Part shown: positions 7,868-16,708 of the stretch, one piece after another
Position numbering within the stretch: the first letter of the stretch is position 1
Layout: every line of letters begins with the position of its first letter
Assembly (NCBI GenBank): GCA_044235425.1
Contig: JBIIHW010000001.1
Location: 62,001-126,000, forward strand
Source: JBJSXJ01 sp044235425
Lineage (GTDB): Bacteria; Planctomycetota; Planctomycetia; Pirellulales; Pirellulaceae
Reading direction: 5' to 3'
Length of the DNA: 64,000 nt
The notes under the pieces: generated by a model
Database searches by the model: none
The model's input: the letters and a program-made list of their open reading frames with translations, nothing else
Told to the model about the DNA's origin: nothing
Made by a program: the position numbers and the translations under genes

Positions 7868-9139
7868 TCAGCGGGGAGGCGTCGAGTTGCCAGTGGGCGA
7901 GTTTCGTTGGGCACTGGCTGGAGCTGGCTTGTTTCCCAGGGGAGGTGATTGAGCATCATCCAGGAGTTGTCGCAGGTAGAGGTCGGTTTCGTCCTGGACC
8001 GATTGTTCACCGGGATCGTAGTTGAAGTCCTCCGCTCGAAACGGCGGCGCCGGATTAACCTCGTAGAGTTCCAGAGCGGCGAGCTGCGTTGTAGACGACT
8101 CGGTGACCTCGGCCGCTTTGGTCGCCAGCGTGCCAATCAGTCCGGGACGCACCGCACGATGGCGCTGATAGACGATGCGATAGGGAAAAAGGGGCAGACG
8201 TTGGTCGCGGCCGAGAACAAGTCGGACGGAGTCGGGCAAGTGTCGCGGCAAATTGTCGCTGGTGATCGCTTCGCCGGCGGCAATCCGAGGAGCCAACTCG
8301 GGAACGATCTGACCGAGCGCCGCTGAATTCCATTCACCTTGAATGATCCAGACCGGTAGATCTTGCAGCATCGCAGGCTCGGCCTCGCCGAACGTGAAGT
8401 AGTGGTCGAGCGCGGCGAGTAATCGACCAAGTCCGCCGAGCACCATCCACTGCTGGAGGGCGGGAGGCGCGGAACCTTGCTGGGCATCTAAAGTCTCTCG
8501 CACTCGTCGTAAATCGATGCGAGAGAGACCGCTGAGACCCGGGAGATCGCGGCGTTGCCAGTAGAAGCGACCGTCCGAAACTTGTTGCCAACTGGCTAAT
8601 TGCTCGCCCACTTTGAATTTCAGTTCCAAGCGAATTCGTCGGGTACGACCAACACCCTGTTGCTGGTACTGTCCGACGCCACTGATCTGTTGACCAAAAA
8701 GATCCACGTGTTGACGAACACGGGCCGCGACAGCGGGCAAAGAATCCAGTCGCTGCGCGGCTTGGGCGACTAGCGGCTGGCCGGCCACGCGCTGGGGCGC
8801 ATCGACCAACTGCTCATCGGGGTCGACGGGAATCGTGCTGGTGGTGGTCGGAGCGGTATCTGGCGGAACAGGATCTGAGGGTGCGCGATCTGGGGGAGCT
8901 GAGGGAGGGTCATCGTCGATGGGAATCGGTGTGAGCTTCGTGGATGCCGCGGAGGGCACCGCATTCCTGACGAAGGAACGACGATCCGGAAACTCGGCGC
9001 CAGGCACCGATGCGTTGAGCGGTTGGGGGGCCGGACCAGACTCATCCGTGCGGTACAGGCTCACAAGTACCAGGAGGGTGCCGGTGGCCAGAGTCAGGTA
9101 AGTCACCGCGGCCCGGAAGGTAGGTAATTTATCCTTCAT
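7868..9139 (-). CDS. Exported or membrane-anchored protein of unknown function
   Basis: A 423-residue protein with one N-terminal membrane segment (AVTYLTLATGTLLVLVSLY) and no clear cleavage site, so probably anchored with the rest in the periplasm. A Pro/Ala/Thr-rich linker follows, then a domain from about residue 145 with alternating beta strands (RIRLELKFKVGEQLASWQQVSDGRFYW) reminiscent of LolA-like lipoprotein-sorting folds. That resemblance is weak and inferred. The ATG at 9139 was chosen because it begins the basic residues before the membrane segment. It is divergent from the lipoprotein operon that follows. Confidence 0.6.
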   Translation of the reverse strand: MKDKLPTFRAAVTYLTLATGTLLVLVSLYRTDESGPAPQPLNASVPGAEFPDRRSFVRNAVPSAASTKLTPIPIDDDPPSAPPDRAPSDPVPPDTAPTTTSTIPVDPDEQLVDAPQRVAGQPLVAQAAQRLDSLPAVAARVRQHVDLFGQQISGVGQYQQQGVGRTRRIRLELKFKVGEQLASWQQVSDGRFYWQRRDLPGLSGLSRIDLRRVRETLDAQQGSAPPALQQWMVLGGLGRLLAALDHYFTFGEAEPAMLQDLPVWIIQGEWNSAALGQIVPELAPRIAAGEAITSDNLPRHLPDSVRLVLGRDQRLPLFPYRIVYQRHRAVRPGLIGTLATKAAEVTESSTTQLAALELYEVNPAPPFRAEDFNYDPGEQSVQDETDLYLRQLLDDAQSPPLGNKPAPASAQRNSPTGNSTPPR

Positions 9140-9421
9140 GCGACGGTTACGCGGGTTTTGCCAAAGATTCGATAGGGATCGGACCGAACAATATCCCAAT
9201 GAGACGTTTGCTTGCGGGGAATCAGCGCGCGGATGAGCGTGTTGATGAGCCGGGATTCTAGGCCAGTTGGCAACTAGGGTCTACGTCAAAACAGGCGCGT
9301 CTTGGATGGTCCTGAGAACCTGAGAGAGTTTTAGCGTCGTAGCGCAAATCCTGTTGGCTCCCGAGGTTGTCGAGCGTCGGATGTTCGGCATGACAAGGAA
9401 GTCCGCGTACGGGGGGAAATC

Positions 9422-10549
9422 ATGAAGATTCGATTGGCGTCTTGGATTGTCTGCATGACCGCGGTGTTGTCCGCCTGGGGTTGTGCAGGTTTTAAAGAAC
9501 ACAATTTGCCGCCGGCCCAGCAATTGCTCGAGCCGGGGCCAGGCGTGGGGGGGCCGGGACCGGGTGTAATTCCGCCCGTCGCCGCTCCCACTCTGCCGAT
9601 GATGCCGGGCGGCATGGGTCTGCCGGGCATGGAGTCGAAGGTACAGGTCTGGTTCAACAAACCAGACGGCATGCAGGTTCGCTGGGATGTCGGTGGAGTG
9701 GGTCAATTTGACTCCACACCACTGGTGGTTCCCGGCCGACAGAACTTCCCTCAGGGCGGTATCTATCGTCTGAAGATCACGAACATCGCCGGTCGTGAAG
9801 GGGTAGAGTTGTATCCCACGCTGGAAATCGCTCCGTCAACTCCACGAACCGAAGCCTTCCTGGCACACAACTCGGTTCCCGTGCAGTTCAACGAAGAAGA
9901 CTTCGATCAGGTGCTCACCGGTAACTTTGTGACCAAGGTGATCTATCTGCCAGACCCCGAGTTCCAGGAACTGGCGCTGGCCGGCGTGGAGACGCTGGTA
10001 AGCACTCGGCTGGATCCAGGTGTGGATCCAATCGTGGAAGCGGATCGTCGCGGTTCGATCATGGCGGTGATTCGTTTGGGTAACAAGGACATCGAACTGC
10101 CTGGCACAACCGATGATTTGTCGGGCGGTGCGATGATGGGTGGTGGCATGATGGCCGGTCCTGGAATCATGACCATGGGCGGCATGGGATGTGGCCCGAT
10201 GGGCTGCGGTCCCGGCATGGGCGGAGTTGTTCCGGCTGGCTTACCGAACTATGTCTCGGGCGTCACCACGCCTCAGTACGGCATGCCTTACAGCGGCACG
10301 CCGATTGGTTTGGTCGGCCCGCCTCACATTCCTCTCGGCTCGCCCGCTGGTCTGCAGAAGCATGTGATGAAGAATCACACGCACATGTCGATTCCGGAGC
10401 CACCGAAGAAGGTCAAGATTCACGTCAAGCAGCAGCCGGGCTTCAGCTATCCTCAGCCAGCCACTCGTGCTTGGATTCGTGAACAGTCGATTACGTCAAC
10501 TCCGTACTACGGTCAACCGCACTCGGTCAAAGATCAAGTTGTCCGGTAA
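9422..10549 (+). CDS. Secreted Gly/Met-rich protein, paralogue 1
   Basis: A 375-residue protein with a signal peptide ending at SAWGC, an imperfect lipobox with Cys21 as possible lipidation site. After a Pro/Gly-rich segment comes a domain at about 75-235 shared with the next gene (RLKI, YPTLEI, PVQF, FVTKVIYLPDP). Then follows a Met/Gly/Cys-rich stretch at about 237-270 and a basic tail. It has a strong GGGGGGAAATC ribosome site. I know no function for the family; the arrangement suggests a cell-envelope protein. It leads a four-gene run on the same strand with gaps of 52-60 bases. Confidence 0.75.
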   Translation: MKIRLASWIVCMTAVLSAWGCAGFKEHNLPPAQQLLEPGPGVGGPGPGVIPPVAAPTLPMMPGGMGLPGMESKVQVWFNKPDGMQVRWDVGGVGQFDSTPLVVPGRQNFPQGGIYRLKITNIAGREGVELYPTLEIAPSTPRTEAFLAHNSVPVQFNEEDFDQVLTGNFVTKVIYLPDPEFQELALAGVETLVSTRLDPGVDPIVEADRRGSIMAVIRLGNKDIELPGTTDDLSGGAMMGGGMMAGPGIMTMGGMGCGPMGCGPGMGGVVPAGLPNYVSGVTTPQYGMPYSGTPIGLVGPPHIPLGSPAGLQKHVMKNHTHMSIPEPPKKVKIHVKQQPGFSYPQPATRAWIREQSITSTPYYGQPHSVKDQVVR

Positions 10550-10609
10550 AGCCGACGATCCTATCGATTCGTTTCACTCGTCGTTGACATTCTTTCTCAG
10601 GACGAAACC

Positions 10610-11431
10610 ATGTGGTCCGCCTCCTTAGCATCTGTCCAGCGCATGCGGGTTGCCGCGGGAGTATGTGTCGCGGTCGTGATCGGGCTGGCAGTCGCTTCGA
10701 CTGCCCAGGCCCAGCGCACCAACGCCCACTACTTCCACTCGGCTGACCTGCCTCCGGGAGCGATTGGAAGTGGCCAGCTGCTGCGAGGCGGACCCATGGT
10801 TTGTTATTATCAACCGGTGGAGGTCGCGGTGCCCAAAGGCGTCACGATCGCACCCGCCGTGAACGGGCAGTTCATCCCATCGAAACCGGGACCACTGCTG
10901 GCTGGCATGCTGATTGGCCAAGTGTACCGTTTACGAATCAGCACGATTCCCGAATTGGAAACCGAGGAGGTCTATCCCACGATTGAAGTGATCAATCGTC
11001 TGCATCCACCTCCCGGACAAGCGGCCCGATTTCCCATCCCCGTGCAAATCACTCTCGACGAAATCAAACTCGCCATCAGCGGCCGCTTTGTCACTCGAGT
11101 GATTTACCTCGAGGATCCGCATACTGCCTTGCCGCTGGCCGAGGACCCCAACACGCAGCGCTACTTTGAAGTCCGACCCGGACAGGATCCGCTGCGAGTG
11201 GCCGATGAGCTTGGTCGACCGATGGCGATCCTGCGCATGGGATCGCGCGTGCCCGACCTCCAAGATGATCAAACGGAATTCGGCTTCCCCTACGGCACTC
11301 CGCCCCTGCAGTTGTACGAGAAGCCGGCTGAGGTGCGCCGTGACTCCGGACTCGAACCGACTCCCCGCGACCCGGCGGCCTCCGCTACCTCGACAATTCG
11401 ACGCGGTGGTCAGCGCGCCACGCTGCGTTAA
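10610..11431 (+). CDS. Secreted protein, paralogue 2
   Basis: A 273-residue protein with an N-terminal signal peptide ending near STAQAQR. It shares a domain with the upstream protein: VYRLRI, YPTIEVI, FPIPVQITLDEI, FVTRVIYLEDPHTALPLAE and PMAILRMGSR line up with the same positions there. It lacks the Met/Gly-rich tail of its neighbour and ends in a short Ser/Arg-rich tail. The pair probably arose by tandem duplication. Function unknown; probably envelope-associated. Confidence 0.75.
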   Translation: MWSASLASVQRMRVAAGVCVAVVIGLAVASTAQAQRTNAHYFHSADLPPGAIGSGQLLRGGPMVCYYQPVEVAVPKGVTIAPAVNGQFIPSKPGPLLAGMLIGQVYRLRISTIPELETEEVYPTIEVINRLHPPPGQAARFPIPVQITLDEIKLAISGRFVTRVIYLEDPHTALPLAEDPNTQRYFEVRPGQDPLRVADELGRPMAILRMGSRVPDLQDDQTEFGFPYGTPPLQLYEKPAEVRRDSGLEPTPRDPAASATSTIRRGGQRATLR

Positions 11432-11483
11432 CTCGTCAGATCAATCGCTTTGGCCCAGTGCCAGGCCGTACAAGGATGTACCG

Positions 11484-13034
11484 ATGAAGATGCCAGCCCG
11501 GCCAGGTGACACTATGCCCATCATCCGCTCACCTCGTTTCCCTCAGTCCCACCAGTCCCGACGGTCACTGACCGCACTGCCCTTCATCGCAGTTCTCGCA
11601 ATCACCGGTTGTCAGTCGCTCGGCCGCCCAGCTACGCCTATCGCTACGCCTGCCTCCGCGTCCCCAGCGGCGTCCCCAGCAGCCGCCACTCCCATGGCAA
11701 GTGCCGCTGCCCGCGGCCCTGTCGCCAGTGCCAGCCAGCCCATTCCCCTCCCGCAGCCGCTGCCGGTCCAACAACCTGTCCCCACAACTCAACCCGTCGC
11801 CTATTACTCGGCCGGTGGCCCCAGTGCGACGCGCGCTCAACCGCCTGCCAGTAACGCCGCCGCCGATGGTGAATCCGCGAGCGGCTCGGTGCTCGCACCC
11901 AAGAATGGCTACGGTGTCACCGGCTACGATTACCAGGGCGAATACACGCCGCCGACCGGTCGTCCACGACGCCCGAGTCGCCCTTATCAACTGCCTGGTC
12001 GCATCGCAGGCAGCCGCAGTGGTCCAGGTACTGGAGCACCGGTGGGCTTGCCCGAGGCCGATGTGATCTGTGGCCCCAACGACGAACAGGGTTATTGGCA
12101 ACCAGATGGTTTGGCGGGACCATGGCCATACGATGAATATATTTTCGATGGTGGTGATCGCGACGTGCCCGTGGATGTGGCCAAGAACTGGGCCGTTCGC
12201 GGCCTCGACCAAGAAGACACCGTCGCTCACTACGACACGATTCGAGGGCGAACGGAGGTGGTGCCAAGCAATCGCGTGCCGATCTATGCACCGCGGTTTG
12301 CGGCGGTTCGCAAAGTCACCGGACTGGATTTTCACGAGGGGCACGAGCGCGTGGCGGGTACCGAGAATCCGACTCGTCTGAACAGCCAAGAAACCACTCA
12401 ACTCGTCACCACCACGGTCCAGCAGAATCCTCCCGTGTTGCAACATAATATGCGATCCACCGTCGCCTTGCTCGATCGCACGCGAGGAATTGGCGTCGAC
12501 AATACCACTCGACTGCTCGGCTTTGACAATCAGTTTCTACCGTTCGAAGACTTCCGCCTGATTCGTCGGGGCGAGTTTGACAGTACGGAGAAGGCTCGAC
12601 TGGCTCAGCGTATTCAAGCCGCTTTGACTTGGTCGAGTGACCAGATGGTGCAGGTCGTCATCGATGGCGACTTGGCGGTGGAAGCGAAGGGAATTAGTAA
12701 GAGTCAGGAAACGATCGAATACCATCGTCCCGAGGGACAGCCGCGTCTCCGCATCGTTAAAGTGGCTTCGAAATCGGAGGCTCGACCAGGAGAAGTGATC
12801 GACTTCACGCTCCGGTTTGATAACATTGGCGACGAACGCATCGGCAACGTAACGATCGTCGACAGTCTCACGACTCGCTTAGAGTTCATCGAAGGCAGCG
12901 CTCAATGCAGTTTGGCGTCGCAATTCGGCACTCAAGAGAATGAGGCCGAGTCGGTCGTGTTACGCTGGGAAATTCGTGATCCGTTGGAAGTGGGACAAGG
13001 CGGAATCATTCGTTTCCGATGCCGGTTGCGCTAA
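11484..13034 (+). CDS. DUF11-domain lipoprotein
   Basis: A 516-residue protein with a basic N-terminus, hydrophobic segment and lipobox AITGC (lipidated Cys near residue 43). A long Ala/Pro-rich region follows, then a unique central domain, and a C-terminal DUF11-type beta-sandwich at about 415-515 (RLRIVKVASKSEARPGEV, LRFDNIGDERIGNVTIVDSL, FRCRL end). DUF11 domains are common in planctomycete surface proteins. The ATG at 11484 has AAGGA seven bases upstream; the ATG at 11514 is an alternative. It is third in the envelope operon. Confidence 0.78.
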   Translation: MKMPARPGDTMPIIRSPRFPQSHQSRRSLTALPFIAVLAITGCQSLGRPATPIATPASASPAASPAAATPMASAAARGPVASASQPIPLPQPLPVQQPVPTTQPVAYYSAGGPSATRAQPPASNAAADGESASGSVLAPKNGYGVTGYDYQGEYTPPTGRPRRPSRPYQLPGRIAGSRSGPGTGAPVGLPEADVICGPNDEQGYWQPDGLAGPWPYDEYIFDGGDRDVPVDVAKNWAVRGLDQEDTVAHYDTIRGRTEVVPSNRVPIYAPRFAAVRKVTGLDFHEGHERVAGTENPTRLNSQETTQLVTTTVQQNPPVLQHNMRSTVALLDRTRGIGVDNTTRLLGFDNQFLPFEDFRLIRRGEFDSTEKARLAQRIQAALTWSSDQMVQVVIDGDLAVEAKGISKSQETIEYHRPEGQPRLRIVKVASKSEARPGEVIDFTLRFDNIGDERIGNVTIVDSLTTRLEFIEGSAQCSLASQFGTQENEAESVVLRWEIRDPLEVGQGGIIRFRCRLR

Positions 13035-13090
13035 CGCATCCAGAGGTGACCTGTAACCCACCAGGTCACTGGCCACTCGGAACCACGATC

Positions 13091-15346
13091 ATGCTTCAGC
13101 CACTCGTCCAGACCTCGATCCGCGGGCACCAACCCTGGCGTGCCCTGACCAAGAACAGCCTGTTCTTTCTGGTTTTCAGCGTCCTGTCGAGCGTCGCGGG
13201 GACGCTACTGCTCGCTCAGCAGCCTGCCCCAAAACAGCCTGCCCCAAAACAGCCTGCTGCAGAAAAGCATGCTGCAGAAAAAGCCGGCGCTCAGGGCGAT
13301 CAGTTTCTGCAGAGCTACTTCCAGCAGGAGACCGCTCGGCTACGCGAGCGCTGCTTAGCCGAAGTTCAGAACGTGACCGATTGGTCAGAGCGTCGTGATG
13401 AATACCGTCGACAACTGTTCTATATGCTGGGATTGGCCCCACTTCCCGAACGCACCGCGCTCCACGCGACGGTGACGAGTCGTCAGGAAGCAGATGGAAT
13501 CGTGGTGGAGCAGGTGCATTTTCAGTCTCGACCAGGACTGTATGTCACGGGCAATCTCTACTTGCCCAAAGAGTCTACGGGACGTGCTCCCGCCATCCTT
13601 TACGTGTGTGGTCATGGCGGTGTGAAGCTGAACGGAATCAGCTATGGCAATAAAGTCCATTATCAGCATCACGGTGCCTGGTTTGCTCGACATGGTTACG
13701 TCTGTCTGATCATCGACTCACTGCAACTGGGCGAAATCGAAGCCACGCATCATGGCACTCACAATTTGAACCAGTGGTGGTGGCTTAGTCGCGGTTACAC
13801 GCCGGCGGGAGTCGAAGCGTGGAATTGCATCCGCGCTCTGGATTATCTGCAGTCGCGCGAGGAGGTCGACCCCGAGAAGCTCGGCGTGACCGGACGCAGT
13901 GGAGGCGGTGCATACAGCTGGTGGATTGCCTCCTTAGATGAACGTATTCGAGCGGCCGTGCCGGTAGCGGGCATCACAGACCTGGAGGACCATGTGGTGG
14001 CGGGGTGTGTTGCTGGTCACTGCGATTGCATGTATCAGGTCAACACTTATCGCTGGGACTATCCCCAAGTCGCGGCGCTTGTCTCTCCGCGCCCACTACT
14101 CATCAGTAACACCGATCGCGATCCGATCTTTCCGCTCGCGGGTGTCATGCGCACGTACGTCGGAGCGAGAAGAATTTATGAATTACAAAAAGTGCCCGAG
14201 AAAATCGCTCTTAACATCACCGCCGGTGGTCATGTGGACACTCAGGAACTGCAGATTCACGCTCTACGATGGTTTGATGCACAGCTGCGTGGTGGAGTTC
14301 GCTTGATTGACGAAGCGGCACGGCCACGATTTACTCCGCAGCAACTCAAAGTGTTCACCGCCGAATTGCCGGCTGATCAGATCAACACCAAGATTCAGGA
14401 ATCATTTGTGCCCGTGGCCCAGGTGACCTTGCCCGCAGATGAGGCGTCTTGGAATCAGCAGCGTGACGCTTGGCTGAAGTCGCTCCAAGAACAAACCTTT
14501 CGTGGTTGGCCGGTGGAAAAAGATGCCTTAGATTTGCAGGAGTGTTATCGCGAAGAGCGGGATGGAGTGGTACTGAAGGCGTACGACTTCACCAGTCAAG
14601 AGCCGTTTCGCTTGCGGCTCTATGTAGTTCACGCGGCTGGTCTGCAGCAGCCCGACTTGACGGTGCTCAATACGCTCGACGATCGGGGCTGGAACGATTT
14701 TCTGACGACCCACGCAGCGGCATTTGCGGACCGATTGCAGGGCGACTTAAAACAGTCGGGACTGTCGGGTGACCGGGCACAGCTACCGGCGCCCAACGCC
14801 GATTCTTGGCAACAAACACGCGGCATGCTCACCAAGTTTCCCTGGGTCATGGCCTATCTGGCACCGCGTGGCGAGGGTCTCTCGCGGTGGAATTCGGATC
14901 CCAAGACCAGCATTCAGATTCGCCGACGATTCTATTTGCTCGGGCAATCGCTCGAGGGGATGCAGACGTGGGATGTCCGGCGCGGAATGGAGGCCGTGCG
15001 AGCGATTTCGATTGGAGATAAACAGCGGCTGGGCGAGTCTCCTCTGTGGCTGCAAGCCCACGGCAATATGGCGGCGATTAGCCTCTATGCGTCGCTCTTC
15101 GAGCCGCCGGTCAAACGGCTCGACTTGCACGAACTACCTCGCAGTCATGATGAAGGCCCCGCCCTGCTCAACGTACGTCGCATTCTGGATTTGCCGCAGA
15201 CCGTGGCACTGGCTGTCGATCGCTCCCAAGTCTTTCTCTACCAGAAAGAAGAGGCGGGCTGGGACTATCCACGGCAACTGATTGGGCGACTGGGACGTGA
15301 GCACCGACAGTTTACGATCCGTCCGCCGGTGGAGGAAAAGCGTTGA
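13091..15346 (+). CDS. Secreted alpha/beta-hydrolase, acetyl xylan esterase-like
   Basis: A 751-residue exported protein with a signal-anchor segment (SLFFLVFSVLSSVAGTLLLA), then the repeated units PAPKQ and AAEK. The alpha/beta-hydrolase domain at about 110-440 has the nucleophile elbow GRSGGG (Ser270), an acid in NTDRDP and a catalytic His in AGGHVD. A second, less recognisable domain of about 300 residues follows. The family includes acetyl xylan esterases and related polysaccharide esterases, so a role in deacetylating plant or algal polysaccharide is likely but not shown. The start at 13091 places the signal peptide correctly. It is last in the envelope operon. Confidence 0.8.
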   Translation: MLQPLVQTSIRGHQPWRALTKNSLFFLVFSVLSSVAGTLLLAQQPAPKQPAPKQPAAEKHAAEKAGAQGDQFLQSYFQQETARLRERCLAEVQNVTDWSERRDEYRRQLFYMLGLAPLPERTALHATVTSRQEADGIVVEQVHFQSRPGLYVTGNLYLPKESTGRAPAILYVCGHGGVKLNGISYGNKVHYQHHGAWFARHGYVCLIIDSLQLGEIEATHHGTHNLNQWWWLSRGYTPAGVEAWNCIRALDYLQSREEVDPEKLGVTGRSGGGAYSWWIASLDERIRAAVPVAGITDLEDHVVAGCVAGHCDCMYQVNTYRWDYPQVAALVSPRPLLISNTDRDPIFPLAGVMRTYVGARRIYELQKVPEKIALNITAGGHVDTQELQIHALRWFDAQLRGGVRLIDEAARPRFTPQQLKVFTAELPADQINTKIQESFVPVAQVTLPADEASWNQQRDAWLKSLQEQTFRGWPVEKDALDLQECYREERDGVVLKAYDFTSQEPFRLRLYVVHAAGLQQPDLTVLNTLDDRGWNDFLTTHAAAFADRLQGDLKQSGLSGDRAQLPAPNADSWQQTRGMLTKFPWVMAYLAPRGEGLSRWNSDPKTSIQIRRRFYLLGQSLEGMQTWDVRRGMEAVRAISIGDKQRLGESPLWLQAHGNMAAISLYASLFEPPVKRLDLHELPRSHDEGPALLNVRRILDLPQTVALAVDRSQVFLYQKEEAGWDYPRQLIGRLGREHRQFTIRPPVEEKR

Positions 15347-15544
15347 AACTGACCGGTCGGTCCCCCAACGCGACGACGAAAACGTTATTCAGCCCCAGCC
15401 CCTCGCGGGTTGGCAGGCGGGGTGGCGGTTGCGAGTTGCCGATTGGTTCGGTACCTTGGTCACGGTTAGACCCCCCTGCCCCGAGCCTCCCCACCTGCCC
15501 AACTTCTTGCAGTTGATCCTTGAGTACTTGATAGAGGAATTTGT

Positions 15545-16669
15545 ATGACAACGTCTGGATCGGTCGATTTGGCAGCACTGACGAAAGAAGCCAAGGAAAA
15601 GCTTGACGCTCACACGTACGAAACGGTGCAGTGGCACTTCCATGAGGCGACGGGCTCCCCGTTCTGGCTGCAGAAAAAGCGGGAGTACAATTTTGATCCG
15701 CTGCGGGAAGTGAAGTGCTTTGAAGACCTGAAGAAGTTTCCGTTGTTCGAGGATGACTGGCTGCGTGGTGGGCCGTTGTCCCGCTGGATTCCCCAGGGCT
15801 TGGCAGGTAAGCCAACGTATGTCTTTGAGACGGGTGGAACGACTGGTATTCCCAAGAGTCGAGTGGTGATTGAGGACCACTGGATTGACTACGAGAATTT
15901 CAGTCACACGCTGCCCGACAAGTATTTTCCTAAGGGGAGCAACTGGTTGATGCTGGGCCCCTCCGGCCCCCGACGCTTGCGACTGGCGGTGGAGCATCTC
16001 TGTCAGTATCGCGGTGGAATCAGTTTTTGTGTTGACCTCGATCCTCGCTGGGTCATCAAGCTGATCAAGAAAGGTTGGATGGAACATCTGGAGGCATACA
16101 AAACGCACTGCATCGATCAGGCGTTGACGATTTTGTCTGCCGGCCACGACATCCGCTGCATGTTCACCACTCCGAAACTGCTCGAAGCACTTTGCTCGGC
16201 GCTGGAGAAGCAGGGCAAGTCATTCCAGGATACGGGCATCACTGGCATCTTTTCGGGCGGGACCGAGTTTACGCCGCAGTTCACTCGCTTCTGCATCGAG
16301 GAGTATTTTGGTGGTCCGCCCGAGGAGAGCGGCATTTATATGACGCCGACCTACGGCAACACGCTGATGGGATTGGCTTGCAGCAAGCCAGTCACCGCGG
16401 CGGATGGCTATAAGATTGCTTATTACGCTCCGCAGCCCCGCGCCATCATCGAGGTCGTTGATTTTGATGACCACCAGAAAGTGGTGGGCTACGGTGAAAG
16501 CGGCCGAGTGAAGCTGTACACGCTCACCAAGGAACTCTTCATTCCAGGATTCTTGGAACGAGATGAAGGGGAACGGGAGCAACCGTTTGACACCTATCCT
16601 TGGGATGGCATCAGTGGTGTGAAGCCGTTCCGCGGGATCGCCTCGCAAACTACGGTTGGCGTCTACTAG
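15545..16669 (+). CDS. Adenylate-forming enzyme, PaaK/LuxE-like, C-terminally short
   Basis: A 374-residue protein of the AMP-forming carboxylate ligase superfamily. The phosphate-binding loop TGGTTGIPKSR is at 96-106, a GGTEF segment at about 239, the aromatic motif TPTYGNT at about 264 and an A7-like KLYTLTKELFIPGF near 325. It then ends, whereas phenylacetate-CoA ligases run on for roughly 60-100 residues. That missing mobile domain normally supports thioester formation, so the enzyme may stop at acyl-AMP or pass the acyl group to a protein, as LuxE does. Substrate unknown. It has a clear AGAGGAA ribosome site and is first in a seven-gene operon. Confidence 0.8.
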   Translation: MTTSGSVDLAALTKEAKEKLDAHTYETVQWHFHEATGSPFWLQKKREYNFDPLREVKCFEDLKKFPLFEDDWLRGGPLSRWIPQGLAGKPTYVFETGGTTGIPKSRVVIEDHWIDYENFSHTLPDKYFPKGSNWLMLGPSGPRRLRLAVEHLCQYRGGISFCVDLDPRWVIKLIKKGWMEHLEAYKTHCIDQALTILSAGHDIRCMFTTPKLLEALCSALEKQGKSFQDTGITGIFSGGTEFTPQFTRFCIEEYFGGPPEESGIYMTPTYGNTLMGLACSKPVTAADGYKIAYYAPQPRAIIEVVDFDDHQKVVGYGESGRVKLYTLTKELFIPGFLERDEGEREQPFDTYPWDGISGVKPFRGIASQTTVGVY

Positions 16670-16708
16670 TCGTTTTGTTCCTGCAGTTATTCGGACGAGG
16701 AGTTATTC

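Noticed and set aside
9422..15346. A secretion system or S-layer locus
   Set aside because: Only lipoproteins and an esterase are present; no channel, ATPase or sortase gene accompanies them.
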